Source of the DNA: Acetothermia bacterium UBA3571
GTDB taxonomy: Bacteria > Bipolaricaulota > Bipolaricaulia > Bipolaricaulales > Bipolaricaulaceae
Direction of reading: 5' to 3'
DNA: 64,000 bases
Assembly: GCA_002375995.1 (NCBI GenBank)
Contig: DFNI01000009.1
Coordinates: 29,523 to 93,522 of the forward strand
The translations under genes and the position numbers were made by a program. The notes beneath the pieces were generated by a model. It was not told the origin of the DNA. It did no database searches and saw only the letters and a list, made by a program, of their open reading frames with translations. This document shows positions 1 to 8,784 of this stretch, piece after piece (position 1 is the first letter of the stretch; each line of letters begins with the position of its first letter).

Positions 1-1
1 G

Positions 2-985
2 GTGGCGGCAAGGGGGGTCTCTTTCCGGGTGCGTGGGGGAGAGATATTGGTCCTTTTGGGACCATCGGGCTGCGGGAAGACCACCGTGCTCAGGATCATC
101 GCCGGACTGGAGTATCCAAACCGGGGAGACGTGCGAATCGATGGCCGATCAGTCCTCCATCTTCCACCCGAGCGGCGCAACGTGGGGCTTCTCTTCCAAA
201 GCTATGCCCTCTTTCCCCACATGACCGTGTACGCCAACGTCGCCTACGGCCTGCGGTTCCACGGGGTTCCCCGAGGTGAGCGCAAGCGGCGAGTACGGGA
301 GCTGTTGGAGCTCGTGGGACTTCGGGGATGCGAAAGGAGAAAACCCCACCAGCTTTCCCATGGGCAGAAGCAGCGGGTGGCGCTGGCCCGGGCCTTGGCC
401 CCGGAACCGAACGTATTGCTACTGGACGAGCCCCTCTCGGCCCTGGACGCGGCCCTCCGGGCAGAACTCCGGGGCGAGCTCCGACGCATCCTGAAGGAGA
501 GGGGGACCACCTCCGTCTACGTGACTCATGACCAGGAGGAAGGCCTTTCCCTCGGGGATAGGCTCGCGGTAATGCGGGAGGGTAGGATAGAACAAGAGGG
601 TTCCCCGGAAGAGCTCTACTTTTCTCCCCAAACCCCCTTCGTAGCCTCCTTCTTGGGAGGGGCGAACCTCTGGAAGGGTATCCTCCACCATGGTCCCGAA
701 GGGACCCGGGTGGAGTCCGAGGGGGTCTGGATCCCGGTGGAAGTCGTGGACCTCCCCGAAGGGGAAGAAGTCTTCCTCTTTTTCCGCCCCGAGGACGTGG
801 AACCCGGCGAGGGACCACTGGAGGCGGTGGTGGAAGAAGTGGAATTCCGCGGGGATCACTGGGAGATCCGGGGTCGGGTGGGTGTCCGCTCCGTGACCTT
901 CATCTCCCGGGAACGGCATAGCCCCGGAGAGAAATTGCGACTCGCTTTCCGACGTCTTCCAAGGGTTCTCGTGGAACCCCACTGA
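2..985 (+). CDS. ABC importer ATP-binding protein, 5' end cut by window
   Basis: ATPase subunit of an uptake ABC transporter of the Fe3+/thiamine/polyamine (FbpC/PotA-like) group. Visible: Walker A GPSGCGKTT near residue 20, Q-loop FQSYALFPHMTV, signature LSHGQKQR (LSGGQ with G to H), Walker B LLLDEP, H-loop TVYVTHDQEE-type motif, then a C-terminal TOBE-like regulatory domain from about residue 215. About 20-25 usual N-terminal residues are missing, so the real start lies before the window. Substrate cannot be told because the permease and binding protein are not visible. Confidence 0.85.
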   Translation: MAARGVSFRVRGGEILVLLGPSGCGKTTVLRIIAGLEYPNRGDVRIDGRSVLHLPPERRNVGLLFQSYALFPHMTVYANVAYGLRFHGVPRGERKRRVRELLELVGLRGCERRKPHQLSHGQKQRVALARALAPEPNVLLLDEPLSALDAALRAELRGELRRILKERGTTSVYVTHDQEEGLSLGDRLAVMREGRIEQEGSPEELYFSPQTPFVASFLGGANLWKGILHHGPEGTRVESEGVWIPVEVVDLPEGEEVFLFFRPEDVEPGEGPLEAVVEEVEFRGDHWEIRGRVGVRSVTFISRERHSPGEKLRLAFRRLPRVLVEPH

Positions 986-1089
986 GGGCAGCGGTTTCAT
1001 TTGTCCGCGAATTTTGAGACAGTTTAAATTGTGTGGCAGGCCTTTTTGGGTTGGAATAACTTGACCCCGAAATCAAGGAGGCGATGACG

Positions 1090-1647
1090 GTGAAGGGAGT
1101 GGGCAAAGCCCTTGGGTTATGGCTTCTTGTGTTTTCAGTCTTGGGAGCGGTGCCCTGCGGGGCCGTGGGCCAAGATATACGGTTCACGGGTCAGGTGATC
1201 GTGGGCACCGCGGGCGGGGCGTTGTTCGGGCTCGTGGGCAATTGGGTCGGCACCCGTATATGTGAGATCACCGCCGAGGAGGGGGCGAACACCGGGGAGC
1301 TTTGCTGGCTCCCGGGTGTATACGGATATTTGGCAGGAGTCCCCTTGGGGGCCAGCTTGGGGGTTGGCCTTGCCGGTACATCACTTGGGGCCCAAGGCGA
1401 TTACCTCTTGGCGGCAGCCGGGGCGGTGGTGGGAGAGGCGTTGGGGGTGGGGGTCCTGATGGTGCTGCGGGGCACCCTGGAAAGCGAGGAGGCGTTCTTC
1501 GCCGCCGCGTACGGACTTGTCCCCTTCCTCAGCGCGGCCTTTGCGGCCACCGGTTACAACATGGATGTGCGAAGTGGTTACACAAGAAACCTCAGCAGGA
1601 TCTTTACCTCCTTTGCCTTAAGCGAGGTGGTCCTCCCTGGCGGCTGA
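1090..1647 (+). CDS. Hypothetical exported or membrane glycine-rich protein
   Basis: About 185 residues, not recognised. It starts with a signal-peptide-like hydrophobic stretch and continues with several Gly/Ala/Leu/Val-rich hydrophobic segments, which suggests a small membrane protein with glycine-zipper-like helices. The GTG at 1090 is chosen because the GGAGG at 1077-1081 is 8 nt away; the ATG at 1084 is only 2 nt from it. It sits between an ABC ATPase gene and a LacI gene, both on the same strand. No function inferred. Confidence 0.6.
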   Translation: MKGVGKALGLWLLVFSVLGAVPCGAVGQDIRFTGQVIVGTAGGALFGLVGNWVGTRICEITAEEGANTGELCWLPGVYGYLAGVPLGASLGVGLAGTSLGAQGDYLLAAAGAVVGEALGVGVLMVLRGTLESEEAFFAAAYGLVPFLSAAFAATGYNMDVRSGYTRNLSRIFTSFALSEVVLPGG

Positions 1648-1700
1648 GGAATTTTTCCGGTCTTGAACGGAGGGGATTGAAGGGGTAAGAGGGGAAAGAA

Positions 1701-2702
1701 ATGGTGACCATCAAGGACATTGCCAAGGCAGCGGGGGTCTCTCCGTCCACTGTGTCGCGGGCGCTGAACGACTCGCCCCTTATCCGGGAAAGCACCAAGG
1801 AGCGGATCAAGCGTCTAGCCGCGGAACTCGGGTATGAACGGAACGAACTGGCACGAAGCCTGGTCAAGGGGCGTACCCGGGCCCTCGGGCTTTTGGTCCC
1901 CGACATCACCAACCCCTTCTTCGCTGAGATCACCAAAGGAGTGGAGGACGCGGCCCGCTCACGGGGGTACGGGGTGATCCTCTGTAACACCGGGGACGAC
2001 CCCCAACGGGAGCTCGACTACGGGCTCCTCCTCCGCCGCAAGCGCGTCGATGGACAGATCATCACCTCGGTGGCCCTGGAGGACCCCTTTCTCCCCCAGC
2101 TCGCCCGAACCAGGACCCCCTTTGTGTTGGTGTCGCGGATCTCCGCCAGGGTGGACGCACCGTACGTGATCGTGGATGACGAGAAGGGCGCGGAGCTCGC
2201 TGCCGAGCATCTTCTGCGGCTCGGCCACCGGAAGATCGCGTGCATAAGCGGGCCCGAGGATGTAGTGCCCGGGAAGGTCCGGGCCGAAGCGTTCGTGCGG
2301 TACTTGGGCTTCCACGGGGTGAAGGTCCCCCGCACTTGGGTGCGGCACACCGAGTTCACGTGGGATGGAGGGGAGCGGGTGGCGGCCGAGATCCTGGGGA
2401 AGAGGCGGCGGCCCACGGCGATATTCGCCGCCAACGACCTCATCGCGCTGGGGGTATTGGTGGCCGCCCACAAGCGGGGAATACCCGTTCCCGAGGAGCT
2501 TTCCGTGATCGGATTCGACGATATCGCCTATGCGTCCCTCCCCTTGATCGAGCTCACCACCGTGGCCCAGCCCGCATACGAGATGGGGTATATGGCGGCG
2601 GAGTGGTTGATGGACATTTTGGAAGGGAAACGCCGTCGGAAGCTCCAGAAGCGCGTGCGGCCCAAGCTGATTGCCCGCAAGACCACGGCTCCACCCCCGT
2701 GA
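1701..2702 (+). CDS. LacI-family transcriptional regulator
   Basis: Complete 333-residue LacI/GalR repressor. The N-terminal helix-turn-helix reads TIKDIAKAAGVSPSTVSRAL followed by the hinge ARSLVKGRTRALGLLVPDI, then a periplasmic-binding-protein-like effector domain ending at about residue 330. Start ATG is preceded by a purine-rich GAGGGGAAAG. Targets are not evident; the upstream ABC importer gene is a possible target. It converges with sucD, separated by 34 nt containing a 14-bp palindrome (2703-2716). Confidence 0.92.
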   Translation: MVTIKDIAKAAGVSPSTVSRALNDSPLIRESTKERIKRLAAELGYERNELARSLVKGRTRALGLLVPDITNPFFAEITKGVEDAARSRGYGVILCNTGDDPQRELDYGLLLRRKRVDGQIITSVALEDPFLPQLARTRTPFVLVSRISARVDAPYVIVDDEKGAELAAEHLLRLGHRKIACISGPEDVVPGKVRAEAFVRYLGFHGVKVPRTWVRHTEFTWDGGERVAAEILGKRRRPTAIFAANDLIALGVLVAAHKRGIPVPEELSVIGFDDIAYASLPLIELTTVAQPAYEMGYMAAEWLMDILEGKRRRKLQKRVRPKLIARKTTAPPP

Positions 2703-2736
2703 TCTCCCGGGAGATGAAGGGGGCGGGGTCGAGCTC

Positions 2737-3609
2737 TCACTCCAATAGTTCCCTTACGAGATCGGCCACTTGCGCAGGGGTTCGGGCCACGGGTATGCCA
2801 TACGATTCGAGTGTTTTGGCCTTCGCTTCAGCAGTACCTGAGGATCCGGAAATGATGGCGCCCGCATGGCCCATCCGCTTCCCTGGAGGAGCGGAGAAGC
2901 CGGCGATGTAGGCCACCATGGGCTTTTTCAGGTGTTCTGCGGCGAACCGGGCCGCCTCCTCCTCCGCCGTCCCCCCGATCTCCCCTACCAGGACCACCAC
3001 CTTCGTCTCAGGATCCTGGGCGAAGAGCCCGAGGATGTCCACGAAAGAGCTACCCACGATGGGATCGCCCCCTATGCCCACCACGGTGGACTGGCCGATC
3101 CCCGCGCGGGAAAGGTGGGAGGCGATCTCGTAGGTGAGGGTACCGGAGCGGGAAACTATTCCCACGGGACCGGGACTGAAGACCTCTCCCGGCATGATGC
3201 CCACCTTGGCTTTTCCCGGGGATATCACTCCGGGACAGTTGGGCCCGAGGAGGCGCACGCCGTAAAGCTTCAACAAGTGATAAACCCGGAGCATCTGGTG
3301 TACGGGAACGCCCTCGGTGATGGCCACGACCAGGGGGATCCGGGCATCTGCTGCTTCCAGGATCGCATCGGGGGCGAATCGCGCGGGCACGAAGATTATG
3401 GAGGTGTTTATTTCAGGGTGAGCCGCGATGGCCTCCGCCACGGAGTCGTAGACCGGGATTCCGTCCACCTTCTGTCCGCCTTTGCCCGGGGTTACCCCGG
3501 CCACCACCTGGGTCCCGTAAGCCACCATCCGTTTCGTGTGAAACGAACCTTCGCTCCCGGTTATACCCTGGACCAGTAGCCGCGTTGACTTATCCACGAG
3601 AATTGCCAA
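2737..3609 (-). CDS. sucD: Succinyl-CoA ligase (ADP/GDP-forming) alpha subunit
   Basis: Alpha subunit of succinyl-CoA synthetase, which interconverts succinyl-CoA and succinate with substrate-level phosphorylation in the TCA cycle. With the TTG start at 3609 the length is 290 residues, the family norm, and the start has AAAGGAGGGG just upstream. Visible: CoA-binding N-terminal domain [26 protein letters not shown], ligase motif, and [10 protein letters not shown] holding the histidine that is phosphorylated. The beta subunit gene sucC, normally immediately upstream, is not here. Confidence 0.93.
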   Translation of the reverse strand: MAILVDKSTRLLVQGITGSEGSFHTKRMVAYGTQVVAGVTPGKGGQKVDGIPVYDSVAEAIAAHPEINTSIIFVPARFAPDAILEAADARIPLVVAITEGVPVHQMLRVYHLLKLYGVRLLGPNCPGVISPGKAKVGIMPGEVFSPGPVGIVSRSGTLTYEIASHLSRAGIGQSTVVGIGGDPIVGSSFVDILGLFAQDPETKVVVLVGEIGGTAEEEAARFAAEHLKKPMVAYIAGFSAPPGKRMGHAGAIISGSSGTAEAKAKTLESYGIPVARTPAQVADLVRELLE

Positions 3610-3720
3610 TTTGCCCCTCCTTTGTCCGATGAAAGTTGCGGTGCGTCCGTAAATGGTAACCCAAAGCGCGGGATCGGGCCGTTTTTCGACCTGTTCCACC
3701 AAACGGGCCCGCTAATTAAG

Positions 3721-3749
3721 GACGAGGGGCCCTTGATGGGCCCCTCGTC
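3721..3749. repeat. Perfect 12-bp-stem hairpin upstream of sucD
   Basis: GACGAGGGGCCC, a 5-nt loop and the exact reverse complement. Neither side has a long T-run, so it is either a weak terminator or an mRNA leader structure about 110 nt ahead of the sucD start on the minus strand. Confidence 0.55.
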
Positions 3750-3879
3750 CCGGAGGTGGGAAAGCGGGCTTTCGTTTAGGGGGCGGGGCAGCTCTTCATC
3801 CCTTCCCTCGCCCTTACACCCGTAATCTTAATCACCCCCAGTGGAAGAGCTCGGGAAGATCTGTGGAACTCCTGTGGAG

Positions 3880-3904
3880 AAAAAAGGGGGGGCATAGCCC
3901 CCCG
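3880..3904 (-). terminator. Rho-independent terminator of the small coiled-coil gene
   Basis: Read on the minus strand: a GC-only hairpin (GGGGGGC, short loop TAT, GCCCCCC) followed directly by a T-run. It lies 27 nt downstream of the stop of the 51-residue gene and supports that gene being transcribed. Confidence 0.8.
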
Positions 3905-3930
3905 CATTTGCCCTCTGGGTTCAAAAAATA

Positions 3931-4086
3931 TCAGTCCTCTTCGGCTTCGGCGATGGCGTCGTTGGTCTTCTCCAAGTTGACCTTCGCCTCGTCCAAGGCC
4001 GTCTCCAATTCCTCCAACGCCCTTCCCAAATCTTCCAAGATCGGCTTTATCTTCTCGATGAGCTCCTTCTTGGTCACGTACGCCAT
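3931..4086 (-). CDS. Small charged coiled-coil protein, 51 residues
   Basis: ATG at 4086 with an excellent ribosome-binding site (CAGGAGGTGG, about 4-6 nt spacing) and stop at 3931. The 51-residue product begins MAYVTKKELIEKIKPILEDL and continues as one long amphipathic, Glu/Lys/Leu-rich helix with heptad-like spacing (LGRALEELETALDEAKVNLE), ending in an acidic tail. No Cys, no signal peptide, so probably cytoplasmic. It follows the ABC-2 transporter genes by 51 nt on the same strand and is followed by a strong terminator. Family not recognised. Confidence 0.75.
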   Translation of the reverse strand: MAYVTKKELIEKIKPILEDLGRALEELETALDEAKVNLEKTNDAIAEAEED

Positions 4087-4137
4087 AGGCCACCTCCTGG
4101 AGCGAGATTGTAGGTATAGTCCACTCCAGCTCCAAGT

Positions 4138-4857
4138 TTACTTCCACCGGGTAAGGATCTCCTCACGGCGAAAGAGCTTGACCGCAATGTAAAGGGTGGC
4201 CACGTTGAGGGAAACCACGATCCCCGCCTCAATCCCCACGAACGTGAGGTTAACCGCGGTGAGGCGGCCGATGTAAACGAGAAGTGGGATCAACGCGGGC
4301 AGTACCGCTAAGCTGGAGAACTGGTACGCTGCCCGTACGTCGGTGGTGCGGGAAGAAACGATCATGGTGACAAACACGGCGAACAGCGCCAGGAACGGGG
4401 CCAACGCGAATATGGAAAGGAGCCACGGGAGCGAAAGCACCCCTTTGGGTATGGCCCCCAGGATCACCTTCGCGGCCAAGAGGAAGAGGCCGAACGCGCC
4501 CCACGAAAGGATCAGCCCGGGGACCACCGGGCCCAGGGCCTTGCCCAAAAACAGCTCCCAGTCCCGGATGGGGGTGGCCAGAAGGGGCTCCAGGGTCCCT
4601 TGCTCCTTTTCTCCTACAATGGAATAAGCAGCGATGGAAAGGGGGATCACCACCGGGAGGATGAAGAAGTACATAAGGGATGTGTTCAGGAGGGCGGCCC
4701 GTGCTTCCTCAGGAAGGGCCTTCCCCTGCCATACAAGGTACGTGGCAAACCCCGTCATGAACAGAGGAAGGAAGGCCACACTGAAGAGAACCATCTTTAT
4801 TCGTATCGCCTCAGCCCATTCCTTGAGGAGGATCGCCTTAACCCTGGGCATCGGCAC
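4138..4857 (-). CDS. ABC-2 type transporter permease
   Basis: 239-residue membrane protein with about six hydrophobic segments, starting with an amphipathic region (AILLKEWAEAIR) typical of NatB/CcmB-like ABC-2 permeases, and the conserved loop GEKEQGTLEPLLATPI after the second helix. It overlaps the 3' end of the ATPase gene by 20 nt, so the two are coupled and form one exporter. Substrate unknown (drug, sodium, lipid or polysaccharide are all possible). Confidence 0.88.
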   Translation of the reverse strand: MPMPRVKAILLKEWAEAIRIKMVLFSVAFLPLFMTGFATYLVWQGKALPEEARAALLNTSLMYFFILPVVIPLSIAAYSIVGEKEQGTLEPLLATPIRDWELFLGKALGPVVPGLILSWGAFGLFLLAAKVILGAIPKGVLSLPWLLSIFALAPFLALFAVFVTMIVSSRTTDVRAAYQFSSLAVLPALIPLLVYIGRLTAVNLTFVGIEAGIVVSLNVATLYIAVKLFRREEILTRWK

Positions 4858-5755
4858 CTCCCATTAGTTCGTGGTAGACGTCCTCCAATGTGGTCTCAGC
4901 TTCCCGCACCGCGATGATCTCGGCCCCTAGCTCCACCAACCTCCGCACGAGAACGGGGTTGTCCCGGCGGGGATCCGTCACTTCCACATAGAGCTTTTCC
5001 CCCACCAGCTCCGCGGATCTTGCTTCAGGGATCCCCAAGGACGAGACGAGCTCGGGGGAGGGGTTGGCCAGCTCCACTACTACCCTGGTCCCAAAAAGGC
5101 GGCGCTTCAGCTCCTCCGGTGTGCCTTGTGCGATAAGGCGTGTCCGCAAAAGGACGATCCGATCGCAGAGGCGCTCGGCCTCAGGAAGATTATGAGTACA
5201 CAGGAGAATGGCTCTGCCCTCGCCTTTGAGCTCGGAGATGAATTCTCGCACGGATCGCGCGCTTTCGGGATCCAGTCCGGCGGTGGGCTCATCCAACAAC
5301 AAGACCTTGGGCTCGTGCAACAGGGCCCGGGCCAAGGCGAGCTTCTGGCGCATCCCCTTGGAATACGTGGCCACGGGGTCGTTCCTTCGCTCCCAAAGTC
5401 CGAAAAACCGGAGGTACTCCTCGATCTTCTCCTCGGCTCCTCGCACCCCGTAAAGGTCCGCGAAGAAACGGAGGTTATGCCAAGCCGAGAGACGTCTGTA
5501 TAGTCCCGGGGTTTCGGTGAGGACACCTACCGTGGCACGGATATAGGAAGGATCCTCGTGAAGCTCACGTCCGTTCACCCATGCCCTCCCGGAGGTAGGG
5601 GCGATGAGGCACGAAAGCATCCTTACCGTAGTGGTCTTTCCCGCTCCATTGGGCCCCAACAGCGCTACAATTTCCCCGGTGCGGACCTCGAAGGAAAGGT
5701 CCTCTACCGCCACTACCCCGCCGAACCGCCGGGTAAGCCCTTCCGTTCTGATCAT
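4838..5755 (-). CDS. ABC-2 exporter ATP-binding protein
   Basis: 305-residue ATPase. Walker A LLGPNGAGKTTTVRML, signature YSKGMRQKLALARAL, Walker B VLLLDEPTAGLDP and H-loop LLCTHNL are all visible, with a C-terminal DUF4162-like tail that includes VVVELANPSPELV. Start at the ATG of MIRTEGLTRRFGG; the open frame extends further upstream but without family resemblance. Forms an operon with the permease gene downstream. Confidence 0.9.
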   Translation of the reverse strand: MIRTEGLTRRFGGVVAVEDLSFEVRTGEIVALLGPNGAGKTTTVRMLSCLIAPTSGRAWVNGRELHEDPSYIRATVGVLTETPGLYRRLSAWHNLRFFADLYGVRGAEEKIEEYLRFFGLWERRNDPVATYSKGMRQKLALARALLHEPKVLLLDEPTAGLDPESARSVREFISELKGEGRAILLCTHNLPEAERLCDRIVLLRTRLIAQGTPEELKRRLFGTRVVVELANPSPELVSSLGIPEARSAELVGEKLYVEVTDPRRDNPVLVRRLVELGAEIIAVREAETTLEDVYHELMGGADAQG

Positions 5756-5825
5756 CTTAGCACAAATTTTACTACAACTGCAGGTTAACACCGGCGATAT
5801 ACTGTAGCCATAGGGAGGTGGTTCC

Positions 5826-6476
5826 ATGAGAAGCGTGCTGGCGGTGGTTTTCACAATATGGGTGGGCCTTTTCGCTTTGTCCCAGGTGGAGACCCAAGCT
5901 CAGGAAAGAGATACCCCAAGCATCGTTTTCTACGAGGACCGGGACCACGGGGGCTTGAGCTGGGACGATTTCCAGGGCCAAGTTCCCGGGGACAAAAAAG
6001 TCTCCGAGGAGGCGGAGATCGCGTGGGGCATTGCCTTCTCCTCGTGGCAAAACGTCACGGAGCACAGCGAAGGGGAGTGCGTAGTAAAACCCAAGCCCGG
6101 GACCTTGAAGATCCGGGCATTCATGTTCCCCAAAAGATCCTGGGTGAAGCCAGGTTCCAAGACGGCGGCGCTCCTCGGCCACGAACAAGGGCACTTCCAC
6201 CTCGCGCATATCTATGCTCAGAAGGCTCAGCGGCTGATCGATGGGCTGATTAGGGAGGGAAAGCTTTTGGGAAAAGGCAAAGATTGCGCAGGGGCCCGTT
6301 CTGCGCTGCAACGGGAAATCGAGAAGGTAGTGGAGCGTTACGTCGAAAAATGCGATGAAATACAGCGGTTATATGACAAAGAAACCGAGCACGGAACGGA
6401 TGGGGACCAGCAGACTGTATGGGATCGGAAGATCAAACGATGGCTGGAGAAGCCGAACGATACCCCGGATCCTTGA
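5826..6476 (+). CDS. Secreted DUF922-like putative zinc protease
   Basis: 216 residues with a signal peptide (hydrophobic 4-21, then ETQAQ). The core looks like DUF922: the opening motif LSWDDFQGQVPGD and, near residue 120, the zinc-binding HEQGHFHLAH (HExxH). A charged C-terminal region follows. Family members are proposed, not proven, metalloproteases. RBS GGGAGGTGG sits 5 nt before the ATG. Divergent from the ABC-2 operon. Confidence 0.7.
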   Translation: MRSVLAVVFTIWVGLFALSQVETQAQERDTPSIVFYEDRDHGGLSWDDFQGQVPGDKKVSEEAEIAWGIAFSSWQNVTEHSEGECVVKPKPGTLKIRAFMFPKRSWVKPGSKTAALLGHEQGHFHLAHIYAQKAQRLIDGLIREGKLLGKGKDCAGARSALQREIEKVVERYVEKCDEIQRLYDKETEHGTDGDQQTVWDRKIKRWLEKPNDTPDP

Positions 6477-6478
6477 GC

Positions 6479-7204
6479 TTAGGAGAGCACCAGAGCCTCA
6501 GGCCCCAGAAACCGTCGCGGATGGAGCCTCTCTCCGTCGAAACTACAAACGAGGGCGTACATCTCCACTCCACCCTCCAGCGCCTCGCCGAAGGCCTCGG
6601 CGAACGCGGGGTCGGTGGCGGCGTTGGGCCCGAACCTGTTCGCGTCCGGCCGCTGCACCACAAACAACACCATCGCCGAAGCCCCGTGGCGCACGACTTC
6701 AGCCAGTTCCAAAAGGTGTCTCCGTCCCCGGACCGTGGGGGCGTCGGGGAAGAGGGCCACCCCTCCCTCCACCAACGTCACCGATTTGACCTCGAGGAAA
6801 AGCCTCCTGTTCCCGCGCACAAGCAGGAAATCCGAACGCCCCACCCCCAGCCGGGGCTCCCGGGCCGCGATCCTCCAACCCTTGAGGGGAGGAACGGCAC
6901 CCTCCCGGAGGGCCTGGGGGAGGAAACGGTTGGGCAGAGTGGAGTCCAGGGAGACGAGCATCCCCGAAAGGTCCGCCCCGATGGCGGTCCAGCGGGTCTT
7001 CCGCTTCGCCCCCTTTGCTTTCCGCAGGAGAATCCTCCGTCTCGGCGTAAGGATCTCCGAGAGGCGGCCGGGGTTGGGGAGGTGGGCGAGCTCCCTTTTC
7101 CCGTTTATCTCCACCCACAGGGAGAACCTGTTCGGGCGCTCGATGAACTTCCCCCAAATTTTCTCCGCCATCGCGGACACTTTAACCCAGGTAAGCGGGG
7201 CCAC
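6479..7204 (-). CDS. sfsA: SfsA family DNA-binding / sugar fermentation stimulation protein
   Basis: SfsA homologue of about 240 residues. Visible family blocks: FIERPNRFSLWVEINGK, AHLPNPGRLSEIL, and the nuclease-like core GRSDFLLV followed by FLEVKSVTLVEGGVALFPDAPT and RGRRHL. The family contains an OB-fold-like N-terminus and a restriction-endonuclease-like domain; its true role is unsettled. The start at 7204 abuts the coaE stop; an ATG at 7171 (MAEKIWGKF) is an alternative. Part of a minus-strand cluster with coaE and the AsnRS-like gene. Confidence 0.9.
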   Translation of the reverse strand: MAPLTWVKVSAMAEKIWGKFIERPNRFSLWVEINGKRELAHLPNPGRLSEILTPRRRILLRKAKGAKRKTRWTAIGADLSGMLVSLDSTLPNRFLPQALREGAVPPLKGWRIAAREPRLGVGRSDFLLVRGNRRLFLEVKSVTLVEGGVALFPDAPTVRGRRHLLELAEVVRHGASAMVLFVVQRPDANRFGPNAATDPAFAEAFGEALEGGVEMYALVCSFDGERLHPRRFLGPEALVLS

Positions 7205-7807
7205 CTAGCCCGAACCACCCCTCGCTCCCTGGATCAGGGAGAGGACCCGGCGGGCCACTTCCTCCGGGGGCGGGGTGGCGTCCACCACCGTGACCCATGG
7301 GGGAGGGCGGAGCTCCCGCTGGGCGGCAAGACGGTCTTCCGTCACTTCTTCGGGGAGTCCGGCGGCCCGGAGGCGGGCACGCCGCACTTCCTCCGGGGCC
7401 TCAAGCCAGATGGGGAGATGGAAGAGCTCCCGGGGCACATGGGGCGAGTGAAACAGGAGGGCCCCTTCCACCAACAGCACCCTCGTTCCCCTTTCCCGAG
7501 CGCCCACGATCTCGGAGCGGATCCTCTCCGCCACCAAAGGATGGACGATGGCCTCGAGTCGCCGGCGTTTTTCCGGATCCGTCAACACGAGCTTCCCCAG
7601 CTTCGCTCGATCAATGCCCCCCCCTTGGGTCAGGATACCCCGGCCGAAGGTTGCGATGAGGGCCCCGTAGGCCGGGCCATTCGGCTCATAGGTCTCCCAG
7701 GCGAGCCGATCGCAGTCCAGATGCACAAACCCGGGCCGGCGGGAAAGCAACCGGCACACGGTGGACTTCCCGCTTCCCGCCGGCCCGGCGATACCTACAA
7801 CGAGCAT
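7205..7807 (-). CDS. coaE: Dephospho-CoA kinase
   Basis: Last step of coenzyme A synthesis: phosphorylates dephospho-CoA at the 3'-OH. 200 residues, usual length. Visible: P-loop GPAGSGKST at residues 8-16, HLDCDRLAWETYE, the LEAIVHPLV motif with the family His-Pro, and the lid region RLAAQ. Start ATG at 7807. Immediately upstream of sfsA with no gap. Confidence 0.93.
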   Translation of the reverse strand: MLVVGIAGPAGSGKSTVCRLLSRRPGFVHLDCDRLAWETYEPNGPAYGALIATFGRGILTQGGGIDRAKLGKLVLTDPEKRRRLEAIVHPLVAERIRSEIVGARERGTRVLLVEGALLFHSPHVPRELFHLPIWLEAPEEVRRARLRAAGLPEEVTEDRLAAQRELRPPPWVTVVDATPPPEEVARRVLSLIQGARGGSG

Positions 7808-7833
7808 CCCCCCATCTTAGCGGGGGACGCTCC

Positions 7834-8772
7834 CTAGACCACCGATAACTCGCCGGGGACCCTGGGAAAGAGGCGCGCCTCGGCCACGTGGGGAAGGCCA
7901 CAGATATACCGGATCAGGCGCTCGATCCCGATGCCGAAGCCCGCCGAAGGGGGAAGCCCCCGCTCCGCCAGCTCGAGGAGCCCCCGGTACTGGGACGGAT
8001 CGAGCCCCTGGCGAGCGATCCGCTCTTGGATCCTGTGGAGAAGGTGTTCCCTCTCCCCTCCGGAGAGGGCCTCCCCGTAGCCCTCGGGGTAGATGAGGTC
8101 GTAATCCAGGAGGACCCCCGGCCGCTCGGGGTCTTCCCGGTCGTAGAACTCCCGGACATCCACGGGGAAATCGATGATCCAGAACGGAGTCTCCATTTCC
8201 CGGGATAGCGCCACCTCGAAATCGTCCCCGTACCGTTTTCTCGCCTCACCGTAGGTGAAGACCGGGAACGGTCGCTGGGGGACACGGAGGTTTCGGCCAA
8301 GGAAAGCCAATTCGTCGGCACAACGTTCCCGAACGCGCTCCAATACGTAAACGAGGAGCCGCTCGCCCAGATCCATGAGCTCCTCCCGGGTACCATCCCG
8401 GACCTCCAGGTCCAGTTGCACGAACTCCCACAAGTGCCGTCCGGTTTTCCCCCAGTCCGGGGGCTCGATCCTAATGTTGGGGGAGAAAGAAAAGATCCTC
8501 TCACACACTGTGACCGCGGCCTGTTTGTGGAAGATCATGGACCGGGTGAGGTGCCAATGGCCGCCGTAGGCCTCGATCACCGCCCGATCGGTGTTGTGCC
8601 GGAGAGGATCAGTTATGGGCGCCACGATCACGGGGAGGAGCTCCACGAACCCTTCCTCGGCCAGGAATTCCCGGGCCGCCCCGATCGTCTCGCTTCCCAC
8701 CTTGAGCACCGCCGCCTTCTTCGCGCGTTCCACCTCACTTGTGAACACCTTAACCCCCTTAAGGGATTTCAA
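7834..8772 (-). CDS. AsnRS-like class II aminoacyl-tRNA synthetase paralogue without anticodon domain
   Basis: About 312 residues that look like the catalytic core of asparaginyl/aspartyl-tRNA synthetase: motif 2 region GRHLWEFVQLDLEV, motif 3 GFGIGIERLIRYICGLPHVAEA near the C-terminus. The usual N-terminal OB-fold anticodon-binding domain is absent. Known relatives are the archaeal AS-AR proteins, shown to make asparagine like AsnA. Asparagine synthesis is therefore the likeliest job, but this is inference. I prefer the TTG at 8772, 11 nt after GGGGAGG; a GTG at 8784 is too close to it. Confidence 0.75.
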   Translation of the reverse strand: MKSLKGVKVFTSEVERAKKAAVLKVGSETIGAAREFLAEEGFVELLPVIVAPITDPLRHNTDRAVIEAYGGHWHLTRSMIFHKQAAVTVCERIFSFSPNIRIEPPDWGKTGRHLWEFVQLDLEVRDGTREELMDLGERLLVYVLERVRERCADELAFLGRNLRVPQRPFPVFTYGEARKRYGDDFEVALSREMETPFWIIDFPVDVREFYDREDPERPGVLLDYDLIYPEGYGEALSGGEREHLLHRIQERIARQGLDPSQYRGLLELAERGLPPSAGFGIGIERLIRYICGLPHVAEARLFPRVPGELSVV

Positions 8773-8784
8773 CAGAAGGACCAC

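Noticed and set aside
2703..2716. ATCTCCCGGGAGAT palindrome between lacI and sucD as a terminator
   Set aside because: A 14-bp palindrome without loop or T-run forms a poor hairpin; it could be a protein site but nothing supports that.
3776..4147. A 123-residue minus-strand frame over the small coiled-coil gene
   Set aside because: It lacks a ribosome-binding site, is low-complexity Arg/Gly, and runs through the terminator; the 51-residue frame has all the signals.
6419..7837. A 472-residue plus-strand open frame
   Set aside because: It lies opposite sfsA and coaE, both clearly recognised, and is made of Arg/Pro/Gly-rich shadow sequence common in G+C-rich DNA.
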